DNA of 64,000 nucleotides. Source: Mycobacterium barrassiae. GTDB lineage: Bacteria > Actinomycetota > Actinomycetes > Mycobacteriales > Mycobacteriaceae. Numbering within the stretch: the stretch's first letter is position 1; each line of letters starts with the position of its first letter. The stretch is from contig NZ_JACKUK010000020.1 of assembly GCF_025822765.1 (NCBI RefSeq), forward strand, positions 1 through 64,000, read 5' to 3'. A program made the translations under genes and the position numbers. This document shows, piece after piece, positions 32,310 through 40,233 of the stretch. Under the pieces are notes generated by a model that saw nothing but the letters and a program-made list of their open reading frames with translations, was not told where the DNA came from and did not search any database.

Positions 32310-32373
32310 GCCGTCGAGACTACGGTTTGTGACGGAATTCGGCCGAAAGTCGTCAGAAACCGTAGTCTCGGCG
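32310..32373. repeat. Palindromic intergenic element, copy 1
   Basis: Arms CGAGACTACGGTTT (32315-32328) and its exact complement (32357-32370) extend after one mismatch by five more pairs. The loop holds the palindrome TTCGGCCGAA. A near-identical second copy lies at 32967. It sits between convergent livF and the DUF167 gene and could serve as a two-way terminator. Confidence 0.85.
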
Positions 32374-32377
32374 AGCG

Positions 32378-32605
32378 TTAGTCGATGCGAAACCGCTTGA
32401 CCCGTGACGTCGCACCCGATACCAGTGCCACCCGGCTGCGCGGCACTCCCAGGTGCTTGGCCAGTAGTTTGACGACGGCCTCGTTCGCCTTACCCTCGAC
32501 GGCCCGTTCCTGGACATAGATCGTCAGCTCGCCGCTGCCCGCGGCCTCGACGAGCGGCCCCTTTCGGCTACCGGGTTTCACCCGGACGACGACTGTCTCG
32601 CTCAT
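32378..32605 (-). CDS. DUF167 (YggU-like) protein
   Basis: 75 residues, the full length of the family. VVVRVKPGSRKGPLVE, ERAVEGKANEAVVKLLAKHLGVPRS and VSGATSRVKRF-type segments define DUF167 (PF02594). It is a small alpha/beta protein of unknown function found in all domains of life. Its ATG overlaps the stop of the upstream gene in an ATGA, so the two small genes form an operon. Confidence 0.85.
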   Translation of the reverse strand: MSETVVVRVKPGSRKGPLVEAAGSGELTIYVQERAVEGKANEAVVKLLAKHLGVPRSRVALVSGATSRVKRFRID

Positions 32606-32919
32606 CGGGCCGCGGCACGCGCCTCGAACGCGTCGAGCACCTCGACGTGCACGCCGGGAACCTCGATCCGCATCACGACGTCATCGTCAGCGGAATCGAA
32701 CTCGAAGGTGAAGAACGAGCAGCATTGGCTCTCGCGCTGGGCGAGATCGCGCGCTGCGGGTAAGAGTTCGGCGGGCAGCACCAGCTGCAACTGGGTCGGT
32801 TGCACGCGCTCCGACCGCAGGACTCGGGTGAACAGATCGTCGAACTCGGCAACCCGGACTGGGCGTCCCGGCGTCGGCAGCGTGCACGCGTCGGGAACCC
32901 AACCGTCGGGAACTGTCAC
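32602..32919 (-). CDS. Conserved hypothetical protein with a CC-FF motif
   Basis: 105 residues, soluble, no signal peptide. The stretch AQRESQCCSFFTFEF resembles the cysteine-containing motif of small uncharacterised actinobacterial proteins often found near metal-resistance regulators. I cannot assign a function; metal or thiol chemistry is only a guess. It is translationally coupled to the DUF167 gene. Upstream lies the second palindromic element and then the thiolase gene. Confidence 0.6.
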   Translation of the reverse strand: MTVPDGWVPDACTLPTPGRPVRVAEFDDLFTRVLRSERVQPTQLQLVLPAELLPAARDLAQRESQCCSFFTFEFDSADDDVVMRIEVPGVHVEVLDAFEARAAAR

Positions 32920-32966
32920 GGATTCAGGTTAGCGCCCGGTTCCGCCGCACAGCCGGGTCGACGTGT

Positions 32967-33031
32967 GCCGTCGAGACTACGGTTTGTGACGGGATCCGGT
33001 CGAAAAGTCGTCAGAAACCGTAGTCTCGGCG
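32967..33031. repeat. Palindromic intergenic element, copy 2
   Basis: The same 14-bp arms and flanks as copy 1, with only a few loop changes and one inserted base. It lies between the stop of the thiolase gene and the start of the hypothetical gene, both on the minus strand, 15 bases after the thiolase stop. Confidence 0.85.
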
Positions 33032-33045
33032 CTCCGGGGGTCGGG

Positions 33046-34245
33046 CTAGCGGGCGACGACCACCGACGAGCCGTGTCCGAACAGGCCCTGGTTGGCGGTG
33101 ACGCCCACCTTGGCGCCCTCGACCTGGCGGCCGGTGGCCTGCCCCTTCAGCTGCCAGGTGAGCTCGCAGACCTGCGCGATCGCCTGTGCCGGAATGGCTT
33201 CGCCGAAGCACGCCAGTCCGCCCGACGGGTTCACCGGGATCTTGCCGCCGATGGTCGTCGCGCCGCTGCGCAACAACTGCTCGGCCTCACCCTTGGCGCA
33301 CAGGCCCAGGTGCTCATACCAGTCCAGCTCCAGGGCGGTGGACAGGTCGTAGACCTCGGCAAGGCTCAAATCCTCGGGGCCGATACCGGCCTCGGCGTAG
33401 GCAGCGTCCAGTATCTGATCCTTGAACACCCGCTCAGGTGCGGGCACCGCCGCAGTGGAATCCGTTGCGATGTCCGGTAATTCGGGCAGATGCTGCGGGT
33501 ACTGCGGCGTCTGCAGGCTGATCGCGCGCACCGAGGGCACACCGGAGACCGAACCCAGATGCTTCTCGGCGAACGACTTGCTCGCCACGATCACTGCGGC
33601 TGCGCCGTCGGAGGTGGCGCAGATGTCCAGCAGCCGAAGGGGATCAGAGACCACCGGGCTGGCCAGCACGTCCTCGACCGAACTCTCCTTGCGGTAGCGG
33701 GCGTTCGGGTTGTTCAGGCCGTGGCGGGCGTTCTTCACCTTCACCTGAGCGAAATCCTCGAGCGTGGCGCCGTAGAGGTCCATCCGCCGGCGCGCCAGCA
33801 GCGCGAAGTACACCGTGTTGGTCGCGCCGATCAGATGGAAGCGCTGCCAGTCGGGGTCGTTGCGGCGTTCGCCGCCCACCGGGGCGAAGAAACCCTTGGG
33901 CGTGGTGTCGGCACCGATGACCAATGCGACGTCGCAGAAGCCCGCGAGGATCTGGGCCCGCGCGCTCTGCAGCGCCTGCGAACCGCTGGCACACGCGGCG
34001 TAGCTCGACGTGACCGGGACGCCGTTCCAGCCCAGCTTTTGGGCGAACGTCGCCCCGGCGACGAACCCCGGATACCCGTTGCGGATGGTGTCGGCACCGG
34101 CGACGAGCTGGATCTGGCGCCAGTCCAGGCCGGCTTCGGCCAGCGCGGCGCGGGCGGCCACAACGCCGTATTCGGTGAAGTCGCGCCCCCACTTGCCCCA
34201 CGGATGCATCCCCGCACCCAGGATGTACACCGGTTCAGGACTCAT
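33046..34245 (-). CDS. Lipid-transfer protein / thiolase-like enzyme (Rv1627c-like)
   Basis: 399 residues with the thiolase fold. The nucleophile region SYAACASGSQALQSA has the Cys at about position 85. The C-terminal half has NPSGGLACFGEAIPAQAIAQ and GVTANQGLFGHGSS. It belongs to the SCP-x/lipid-transfer thiolases that in mycobacteria act with DUF35 partners on sterol side-chain or acyl-CoA substrates, and lacks the classical HEAF motif of degradative thiolases. The start overlaps the stop of the DUF35 gene. A KstR-type operator upstream of the pair points to cholesterol or lipid catabolism. Confidence 0.88.
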   Translation of the reverse strand: MSPEPVYILGAGMHPWGKWGRDFTEYGVVAARAALAEAGLDWRQIQLVAGADTIRNGYPGFVAGATFAQKLGWNGVPVTSSYAACASGSQALQSARAQILAGFCDVALVIGADTTPKGFFAPVGGERRNDPDWQRFHLIGATNTVYFALLARRRMDLYGATLEDFAQVKVKNARHGLNNPNARYRKESSVEDVLASPVVSDPLRLLDICATSDGAAAVIVASKSFAEKHLGSVSGVPSVRAISLQTPQYPQHLPELPDIATDSTAAVPAPERVFKDQILDAAYAEAGIGPEDLSLAEVYDLSTALELDWYEHLGLCAKGEAEQLLRSGATTIGGKIPVNPSGGLACFGEAIPAQAIAQVCELTWQLKGQATGRQVEGAKVGVTANQGLFGHGSSVVVAR

Positions 34246-34679
34246 GACGCGATCCTCCAGGCGTGTACGACGCGCTCGACGCCGTCGTCATCGAAGTACA
34301 GCGGCATGGTGGTCAGCTCCATCTCCATGCCGACCTTCAGGTCGGCGGCCAGCGTGCCCTCGACCACCTTGCCCAACACGATCAAACCCTCGTCGGCCAA
34401 CTGGACCGCGGCCACCGCGAACGGCTCGAACGGATCAGGCGCCGGATAGGGAGGTGGTGGGGCATAACGGTTTTCGGTGTAGCTCCACAGCGTCCCGCGT
34501 CGCGACAACGGCACCTGCGCCAACTCGTCGGCCTCACACGCGGGGTTGGGACAGTTGTTGGCACGCGGCGGGAAGACGAACGTCCCACATTCATGGCACT
34601 TGCTGCCGATCAGATACGCCGCACCCGATTCGTCGGTGGCGAACCACCCGTCGATGGCGGGCTGAGTAGAAGCTGACAC
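34242..34679 (-). CDS. DUF35 OB-fold protein, partner of the thiolase (Rv1628c-like)
   Basis: 145 residues starting at GTG 34679. An N-terminal zinc ribbon (KCHECGTFVFPP, then CPNPAC) is followed by an OB-fold with the family sequence RRGTLWSYTENRYAPPPPYP and PFAVAAVQLADEGLIVLGKV. DUF35 proteins form complexes with thiolases or MaoC hydratases in steroid degradation. The frame stays open far upstream into the antisense strand of polA, but that extension has no coding character. A near-perfect 26-bp palindrome lies 26 bases upstream. Confidence 0.88.
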   Translation of the reverse strand: MSASTQPAIDGWFATDESGAAYLIGSKCHECGTFVFPPRANNCPNPACEADELAQVPLSRRGTLWSYTENRYAPPPPYPAPDPFEPFAVAAVQLADEGLIVLGKVVEGTLAADLKVGMEMELTTMPLYFDDDGVERVVHAWRIAS

Positions 34680-34704
34680 GCGGTCAGCGTACCCAGTCCG
34701 GGCA

Positions 34705-34730
34705 CCAAACTGAAACGTGTTCCAGTTTGG
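34705..34730 (-). promoter_or_regulatory. KstR-type operator
   Basis: Positions 34711-34724 read TGAAACGTGTTCCA, an exact fit to the KstR consensus TNNAACNNGTTNNA. The symmetry extends to CCAAACTG and CAGTTTGG on the two sides. It lies between the DUF35/thiolase pair and the divergent gene at 34896. KstR represses cholesterol-catabolic genes in mycobacteria, and to my recollection Rv1628c-Rv1627c belong to that regulon. Confidence 0.75.
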
Positions 34731-34895
34731 CCGGTCCGGGCCGCGTCGCTCCAGGGTGGTCATTTCCCCACGACAACGACCGCCACAGGACGAAAATGGC
34801 GAGGTGGTTCTTGGGATCGGTAGCCACGGCCACGGTCTGTACTCATTGCACGGCGACGCCAACGGGGCGGGCGCCCGAGAGATCTGGAGACAGCG

Positions 34896-35276
34896 ATGGG
34901 GTTTTTCGACAAGGCGAAGCAAGCCGCGCAGCAGGCCAGTCAGGCGTTCGCGCCGCCGCAGAACGACGGCACGGTGCACGTCAAGGGCGCTGGAGGCATG
35001 ATCGACCCGGCCATGTTCGGTGGGCCTTCGACCCGTTCGGTCGCCAATGACGACCCGATCTGGCAGCCCATCAACGGCATCTCGCTTCAGGACTACGCCG
35101 AGCTGGCGCGCGACGCGCAGGCCAGGGGCATCAACGACGAGGCCGGCATGATCACCCTCGCGCAGGAGCGCGGATGGGATCCCGCCGACACCAAGGCCGC
35201 GCTCGACGGCTGGGTGCAGCGGATGGGCCAGTCGATGGCCGTCGGTCAGCAGTTCCGCAAGTTCCTCGGCTACTGA
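34896..35276 (+). CDS. Conserved hypothetical protein
   Basis: 126 residues, soluble. An N-terminal helix (MGFFDKAKQAAQQASQAF) could be amphipathic. The centre has a Gly/Met-rich stretch, and the C-terminus is helical (ISLQDYAELARDAQARG, then WDPADTKAALDGWVQRMGQ). I do not recognise a family of known function. It is followed after 15 bases by a second hypothetical gene and the two are probably one operon, divergent from the DUF35/thiolase pair. Confidence 0.7.
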   Translation: MGFFDKAKQAAQQASQAFAPPQNDGTVHVKGAGGMIDPAMFGGPSTRSVANDDPIWQPINGISLQDYAELARDAQARGINDEAGMITLAQERGWDPADTKAALDGWVQRMGQSMAVGQQFRKFLGY

Positions 35277-35291
35277 TCGGGGCTGATCCGT

Positions 35292-35786
35292 ATGCCCAAC
35301 CCCTTCAAGGACTGGGCGCGAATGTACGGCGCCAACAAGCAGTACCTGGAATCGCAGGGCCGCCCGTCGTCGTTCTTCGGCCAGATCGGGGACATCCCCA
35401 ACCGCATTCATGAAGCGGCCGATGCCAGTGAGATCGGCATGAAGATGATGCGGCACTCGCAGCTGACGAATGGTGGCGGCCTGCCCGCCACCGTCACCGT
35501 CGAAGGTGTGTGGCAGGTCGGGTCCTACCTGAACATGTCGCCGGTCCTGCGACTCCAGGTGCGGGTGCAGCGTGAGGACGGCACGCCCGCCTACGGCGCA
35601 GTCTTCGATGAGGTCGTGGCCGATATGCACCTCGCGCGGGTGCAGCAGGGCATGACCCTCGCGGTCTACGTGGACCCGCAGAATCCGGTCGATATGGCGA
35701 TCGACTGGATTCGCACCGGTCAGTTGGGTCCACCGCCGCCGGGTGCCGTCCCGGGTCCGGGTGCGCCGGGGGCACGTCCGATTTAG
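35292..35786 (+). CDS. Conserved hypothetical protein
   Basis: 164 residues, no signal peptide or membrane segment. The middle third looks like a beta-barrel or OB-like unit (ATVTVEGVWQVGSYLNMSP, LRLQVRVQREDGTPAYGAVF, GMTLAVYVDPQNPVDMAIDW), and the tail is Pro/Gly-rich (PPPPGAVPGPGAPGARP). The pattern resembles the nucleic-acid- or polymer-independent beta domains of actinobacterial hypotheticals; no function can be given. It sits between its hypothetical partner and polA. Confidence 0.7.
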   Translation: MPNPFKDWARMYGANKQYLESQGRPSSFFGQIGDIPNRIHEAADASEIGMKMMRHSQLTNGGGLPATVTVEGVWQVGSYLNMSPVLRLQVRVQREDGTPAYGAVFDEVVADMHLARVQQGMTLAVYVDPQNPVDMAIDWIRTGQLGPPPPGAVPGPGAPGARPI

Positions 35787-35822
35787 CGCTCGGCGGCTAC
35801 AGCGCGTGTCACCGGCCGTGCA

Positions 35823-35828
35823 TAGAGT
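35823..35828 (+). promoter_or_regulatory. Possible -10 element for leaderless polA
   Basis: TAGAGT fits the mycobacterial -10 pattern TANNNT and ends six bases before the polA GTG. There is no convincing ribosome-binding site, so the transcript may be leaderless. Confidence 0.4.
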
Positions 35829-35834
35829 AGGGCC

Positions 35835-38540
35835 GTGACCGCGAGCGCAACGACCGAGAAGGCGACCGAAAAGCCGACATTGATGCTGCTGGACGGCAAT
35901 TCGTTGGCGTTCCGGGCGTTCTACGCGCTGCCCGCCGAGAACTTCAAGACCCAGGGTGGCCTGACCACCAACGCGGTGTACGGGTTCACCGCGATGCTGA
36001 TAAACCTGCTGCGCGACGAGCAGCCGACCCACATCGCGGCGGCGTTCGACGTGTCCCGGCAGACGTTTCGGCTGGAGAAGTACCCCGAGTACAAGGCGGG
36101 CCGCTCGGCCACGCCCGACGAGTTCCGCGGGCAGATCGACATCACCAAGGAGGTGCTGGGCGCGCTCGGCATCACCGTGCTGGCCGAGCCCGGCTACGAA
36201 GCCGACGACGTGATCGCCACACTGGCGACGCAGGCCGAGAACGAGGGCTACCGGGTGCTGGTGGTCACCGGCGACCGTGACTCGCTGCAGTTGGTCAGCG
36301 ACGACGTCACGGTGCTCTACCCGCGCAAGGGGGTCAGCGAGCTGACCCGGTTCACACCGGAAGCCGTCCTGGAGAAGTACGGGCTCACCCCGCAGCAGTA
36401 CCCCGACTTCGCGGCCCTGCGCGGCGACCCGAGCGACAACCTGCCCGGCATCCCCGGCGTGGGGGAGAAGACGGCCACCAAGTGGATCGCCGAGTACGGG
36501 TCGCTGCAGGCGCTGGTCGACAAGGTGGACACGGTGAAGGGCAAGGTCGGCGATGCGCTGCGCGCCAACCTGTCCAGCGTCGTGCTCAACCGTGAGCTCA
36601 CCGACCTGGTCAAGGACGTGCCGCTCGCCCAGACGCCCGACACGCTGCGGATGCTGCCGTGGAACCGTGACCAGATCCATCGGCTCTTCGACGACCTCGA
36701 ATTCCGTGTGCTGCGCGATCGGCTGTTCGACACGCTGGCCTCCGCCGACCCCGAGGTCGATCAGGGCTTCGACGTCCGCGGTGGCGCCCTGGCCGAGGGC
36801 GAACTGGCCGGCTGGTTGGCCGAACACGCGGCTAAGAGGTTCGGATTGGCCGTCGTCGGTACGCATTTGGCGTTCGACGCCGACGCCACCGCGCTGGCGA
36901 TCGTCGCCGCCGACGGCGACGGCCGCTACATCGACACCGCGACACTGCATCCCGACGACGAGGCCGCGCTCGCAGCGTGGCTGGCGGACCCGGACCAGCC
37001 GAAGGCGCTGCACGAGGCCAAGCTCGCGATGCACGACCTCGAGGGCCGCGGCTGGAAGCTCGCCGGTGTCACCTCCGACACCGCCCTGGCCGCCTACCTG
37101 GTGCGCCCTGGTCAGCGCAGCTTCGCGCTCGACGACCTCTCGCTGCGGTATCTGAAACGCGAACTCCGTGCGGATAACCCTGAGCAACAACAACTTTCGC
37201 TGCTCGACGACAGTGAGGGCGTCGACGACCAGGCGGTCCAGACGGTGATCCTGCGGGCCAGTGCCGTGATGGACCTCGCCGATGCGCTCGACGAGGAGCT
37301 GGCGCGCATCGATTCGACGTCGCTGCTGAGCAACATGGAGCTGCCGGTGCAGCGGACGCTCGCCGAAATGGAGACCGCGGGTATCGCCGTCGACCTGAAT
37401 CTGCTCTCGGAGCTGCAGAGCGAGTTCGCCGATCTGATCCGCGACGCCGCCGAGTCGGCATACGGCGTGATCGGCAAGCAGATCAACCTCGGCTCGCCGA
37501 AACAGTTGCAGGTCGTGCTGTTCGACGAGCTGGAGATGCCGAAGACCAAGCGCACCAAGACCGGCTACACCACGGACGCCGATGCGCTGCAGTCGCTGTT
37601 CGACAAGACCGGCCACCCTTTCCTGCAGCATCTGCTGGCACATCGCGATGCGACCCGACTCAAGGTCACCGTCGACGGCCTGCTGAACTCCGTCGCCTCC
37701 GACGGCCGCATACACACCACGTTCAACCAGACCATCGCCGCGACGGGCCGGCTCTCATCGACCGAACCCAACCTGCAAAACATCCCGATCCGCACCGAAG
37801 CCGGGCGGCGGATCCGCGACGCGTTCGTGGTCGGCGAGGGCTATTCCGAACTCATGACGGCGGACTACAGCCAGATCGAGATGCGGATCATGGCGCATCT
37901 CTCCCGGGACGAGGGTCTGATCGAAGCGTTCAACACCGGTGAGGACCTGCACACGTTCGTGGCGTCGCGGGCGTTCAGCGTGCCGATCGAAGAGGTCACC
38001 CCGGAGCTACGGCGTCGGGTGAAGGCGATGTCGTACGGGCTGGCGTACGGGCTGTCCGCCTACGGCCTGGCCGCCCAGCTGAAGATCTCCACCGAGGAAG
38101 CCAAGGTCCAGATGGAGCAGTACTTCGACCGGTTCGGTGGGGTACGCGACTACCTGCGCGACGTGGTCGACCAGGCGCGCAAGGACGGTTACACGTCGAC
38201 GGTGTTCGGCAGGCGTCGCTATCTGCCGGAACTGGACAGCAGCAACCGCAACGTGCGCGAGGCCGCCGAACGGGCCGCGCTCAACGCGCCGATCCAGGGC
38301 AGCGCGGCCGACATCATCAAGGTGGCGATGATCAACGTCGACGCGGCGCTCAAAGAGGCGGGCCTGAAATCGCGGATGCTGCTGCAGGTGCACGACGAGC
38401 TGCTCTTCGAGGTCGCCGAGGGCGAGCGGGACACGGTCGAAAAGCTGGTCCGCGACAAGATGGGCAACGCGTATCCGCTCGACGTGCCGCTGGAGGTCTC
38501 CGTCGGGTACGGCCGCAGCTGGGACGCCGCGGCGCACTAA
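35835..38540 (+). CDS. polA: DNA polymerase I
   Basis: 901 residues. The N-terminal 5' nuclease domain (to about residue 310) has MLLDGNSLAFRAFYALP, GYEADDVIATLA, VVTGDRDSLQLV and the helix-hairpin-helix GIPGVGEKTATKW. The middle domain has the size of a 3'-5' exonuclease but lacks its acidic DxE motif, so proofreading is probably absent, as in M. tuberculosis PolA. The polymerase domain has motif A DYSQIEMRI with Asp677, motif B RRRVKAMSYGLAYG and motif C VHDELLFEV with Asp854. It repairs gaps left by UvrABC excision and replaces RNA primers. Confidence 0.96.
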   Translation: MTASATTEKATEKPTLMLLDGNSLAFRAFYALPAENFKTQGGLTTNAVYGFTAMLINLLRDEQPTHIAAAFDVSRQTFRLEKYPEYKAGRSATPDEFRGQIDITKEVLGALGITVLAEPGYEADDVIATLATQAENEGYRVLVVTGDRDSLQLVSDDVTVLYPRKGVSELTRFTPEAVLEKYGLTPQQYPDFAALRGDPSDNLPGIPGVGEKTATKWIAEYGSLQALVDKVDTVKGKVGDALRANLSSVVLNRELTDLVKDVPLAQTPDTLRMLPWNRDQIHRLFDDLEFRVLRDRLFDTLASADPEVDQGFDVRGGALAEGELAGWLAEHAAKRFGLAVVGTHLAFDADATALAIVAADGDGRYIDTATLHPDDEAALAAWLADPDQPKALHEAKLAMHDLEGRGWKLAGVTSDTALAAYLVRPGQRSFALDDLSLRYLKRELRADNPEQQQLSLLDDSEGVDDQAVQTVILRASAVMDLADALDEELARIDSTSLLSNMELPVQRTLAEMETAGIAVDLNLLSELQSEFADLIRDAAESAYGVIGKQINLGSPKQLQVVLFDELEMPKTKRTKTGYTTDADALQSLFDKTGHPFLQHLLAHRDATRLKVTVDGLLNSVASDGRIHTTFNQTIAATGRLSSTEPNLQNIPIRTEAGRRIRDAFVVGEGYSELMTADYSQIEMRIMAHLSRDEGLIEAFNTGEDLHTFVASRAFSVPIEEVTPELRRRVKAMSYGLAYGLSAYGLAAQLKISTEEAKVQMEQYFDRFGGVRDYLRDVVDQARKDGYTSTVFGRRRYLPELDSSNRNVREAAERAALNAPIQGSAADIIKVAMINVDAALKEAGLKSRMLLQVHDELLFEVAEGERDTVEKLVRDKMGNAYPLDVPLEVSVGYGRSWDAAAH

Positions 38541-38830
38541 TCAGCGTGCGTCGGCGGCCAGGCCCACGCCCAGCGCCATGAGCGCGGCGCCCATGACCCG
38601 TTCTATGCGGCGACGAATGTGGGTGCGGCTCAACACCTCTCGCGCCCGAGATGCCGCCAGCACCACACCTGCGCACCATGCGGTGTCGATCACCAGCTGA
38701 ATGCCCGCCAGCACCAGCAGCGTCGGAATCAGCGGACCGCTGGACGGCAGGAACTGGGGGAGCACCACGATGCCGAACGCCGCCGCCTTCGGGTTGGCGG
38801 CGATGGACAGCAGCGCCGCACGGGCATGAC
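38541..38830 (-). pseudogene. Truncated LysE-family exporter
   Basis: The frame encodes only the C-terminal half of a LysE/RhtB amino-acid exporter: SIAANPKAAAFGIVVLPQFLP, which is the conserved NPKA segment normally near residue 110, then two hydrophobic helices and GAALMALGVGL. Full proteins have about 200 residues. The N-terminal three helices are missing. Upstream of about 38830 the similarity stops within 55 bases of the PrsW gene, so there is no room for the rest. An ATG at 38879 is formally available, but the first 20 residues are unrelated. It abuts the polA stop with no spacer. Confidence 0.65.
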
Positions 38831-38884
38831 GTCGATCAGGTGCTGCATCTGCATGCGAGCAGTATCGCCGAGGCGCCAAGCGAT

Positions 38885-40117
38885 TTATCGAACGGGCGGG
38901 GCGTGGAACCCGGCAAGCCCGGCCAGGGCGGGCGCCGACATACGGGCGGCGTGCACCGCGTAGGCCTCTTCCGTCTGCATCGCGTACACCCGCTCGTCAC
39001 CGAAACCGCGATCGATGCGGTCGCGGACGAATGCCAGCTCGATGACCTGGGCGGCGAAGTTCTCGACCGCCTTGCGGGCGGGTTTTCCGCCGATCCGGTG
39101 GGCGTGCGCGATCGCCAGCTTGCGGTTGCGGATCGAATTCAGCCACGTCGCCTCGCTCGGGGTGACGAGTTGGGCCGCCACCATGCCCGGCAGCTTCTCG
39201 GCCACGATCTGCTGCTCTTTCCTGCGGCTGCGGATGCCGAGCACGATCGCGAACACGAACACCGGCACCATCCAGAAGAAGTACACGGCGAAGTACGTCT
39301 CGGGCCCGATCAGCGACGACCCGTTCCACAGCCCGTGCATGATCACCGCGGCCAGGTACCCGAGCAGGATGCAGCCGGCCTTCGCGAGGGCGCTGCGCTT
39401 GTGCAGGGCGAACCAGACGCCGATGCCGAACATCGTGGTGAACAGCGAGTGCGCGAACGGCCCCATAATCAGCCGGACGGCGGCCGTCAGCAGCGAGTCG
39501 CCCAGCGACGCGCCGTCGGCGATGTAGAGGATGTCCTCCAACCAGGCGAAACCGGCGCCGACGAGGCCGGCGTACACCAGGCAGTCGGTCAGTGAGTTGA
39601 GTTCGCGGCGTCGCCGCCCGGTCATCATGAGCAGCAGGAACGCACCCTTGGCGGCTTCTTCGACGACGGGTGCGCCGATCGCGATGGACACCCAGCTCAC
39701 GTCCTCGGACACGCCTCGGACGATCATCGACTCCAGGACGAGGCCGATGATCACCGAGAGGATCACCGCGACCGACGCGCCCCACAGGAACGCGAAGATC
39801 AGCAGCCGGGGCGGTTCCGGTTCCCACCGGTCCAGCCAGATATAGGCGAACACGACCACGGCGATCGCCACCCCGGACAGCACGAACCCGACCGAGGCGC
39901 CGACCGGGTTGAGCGCGGTCAGGCCGATGACGATCAGGCCCGCGATGATGCCCAGCAGGATGAGCACGCCCAACGGCGCGCCGACGTGGCGGATTTTGCG
40001 CTGAAAGGGTGGGTGAATCGGCCATGACTGCTGCGGAGCACCGGCGTATGCCACGTAGGCAGGGTAATCAACGAGGTGGCGGGTTGCGCTGCTACTGGGA
40101 CCGAGTTTGTCCTGCAT
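38885..40117 (-). CDS. PrsW-family intramembrane metalloprotease
   Basis: 410 residues from ATG 40117; the frame is open to 40240, but that part lies in the rpsA promoter region. Seven or eight membrane helices carry the family's catalytic-type motifs: VVEEAAKGAFLLL (Glu-Glu), GPFAHSLFTT (His) and AVIMHGLWNGSS (His). YIWLDRWEPEPPRLL is the conserved N-terminal motif. In Bacillus, PrsW cleaves an anti-sigma factor at site 1; the substrate here is unknown. The C-terminal ~90 residues form a soluble helical domain. It is divergent from rpsA. Confidence 0.85.
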   Translation of the reverse strand: MQDKLGPSSSATRHLVDYPAYVAYAGAPQQSWPIHPPFQRKIRHVGAPLGVLILLGIIAGLIVIGLTALNPVGASVGFVLSGVAIAVVVFAYIWLDRWEPEPPRLLIFAFLWGASVAVILSVIIGLVLESMIVRGVSEDVSWVSIAIGAPVVEEAAKGAFLLLMMTGRRRRELNSLTDCLVYAGLVGAGFAWLEDILYIADGASLGDSLLTAAVRLIMGPFAHSLFTTMFGIGVWFALHKRSALAKAGCILLGYLAAVIMHGLWNGSSLIGPETYFAVYFFWMVPVFVFAIVLGIRSRRKEQQIVAEKLPGMVAAQLVTPSEATWLNSIRNRKLAIAHAHRIGGKPARKAVENFAAQVIELAFVRDRIDRGFGDERVYAMQTEEAYAVHAARMSAPALAGLAGFHAPPVR

Positions 40118-40233
40118 GTACCCAGTCGAGTAACCTCTACGGGTACCTGTCTGTGGTTTTTCTATAGGTCTATGGCGGGTAACACCCTTAACAACTGTCC
40201 CTACGACCCAACCTGTCCGGAGCAACCCACCAC

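Noticed and set aside
34680-37715. Very long open frame on the minus strand continuing upstream from the DUF35 gene through polA
   Set aside because: It is antisense to polA and two other coding genes in high-GC DNA, has no recognisable domain, and the DUF35 protein has a complete N-terminus at GTG 34679.
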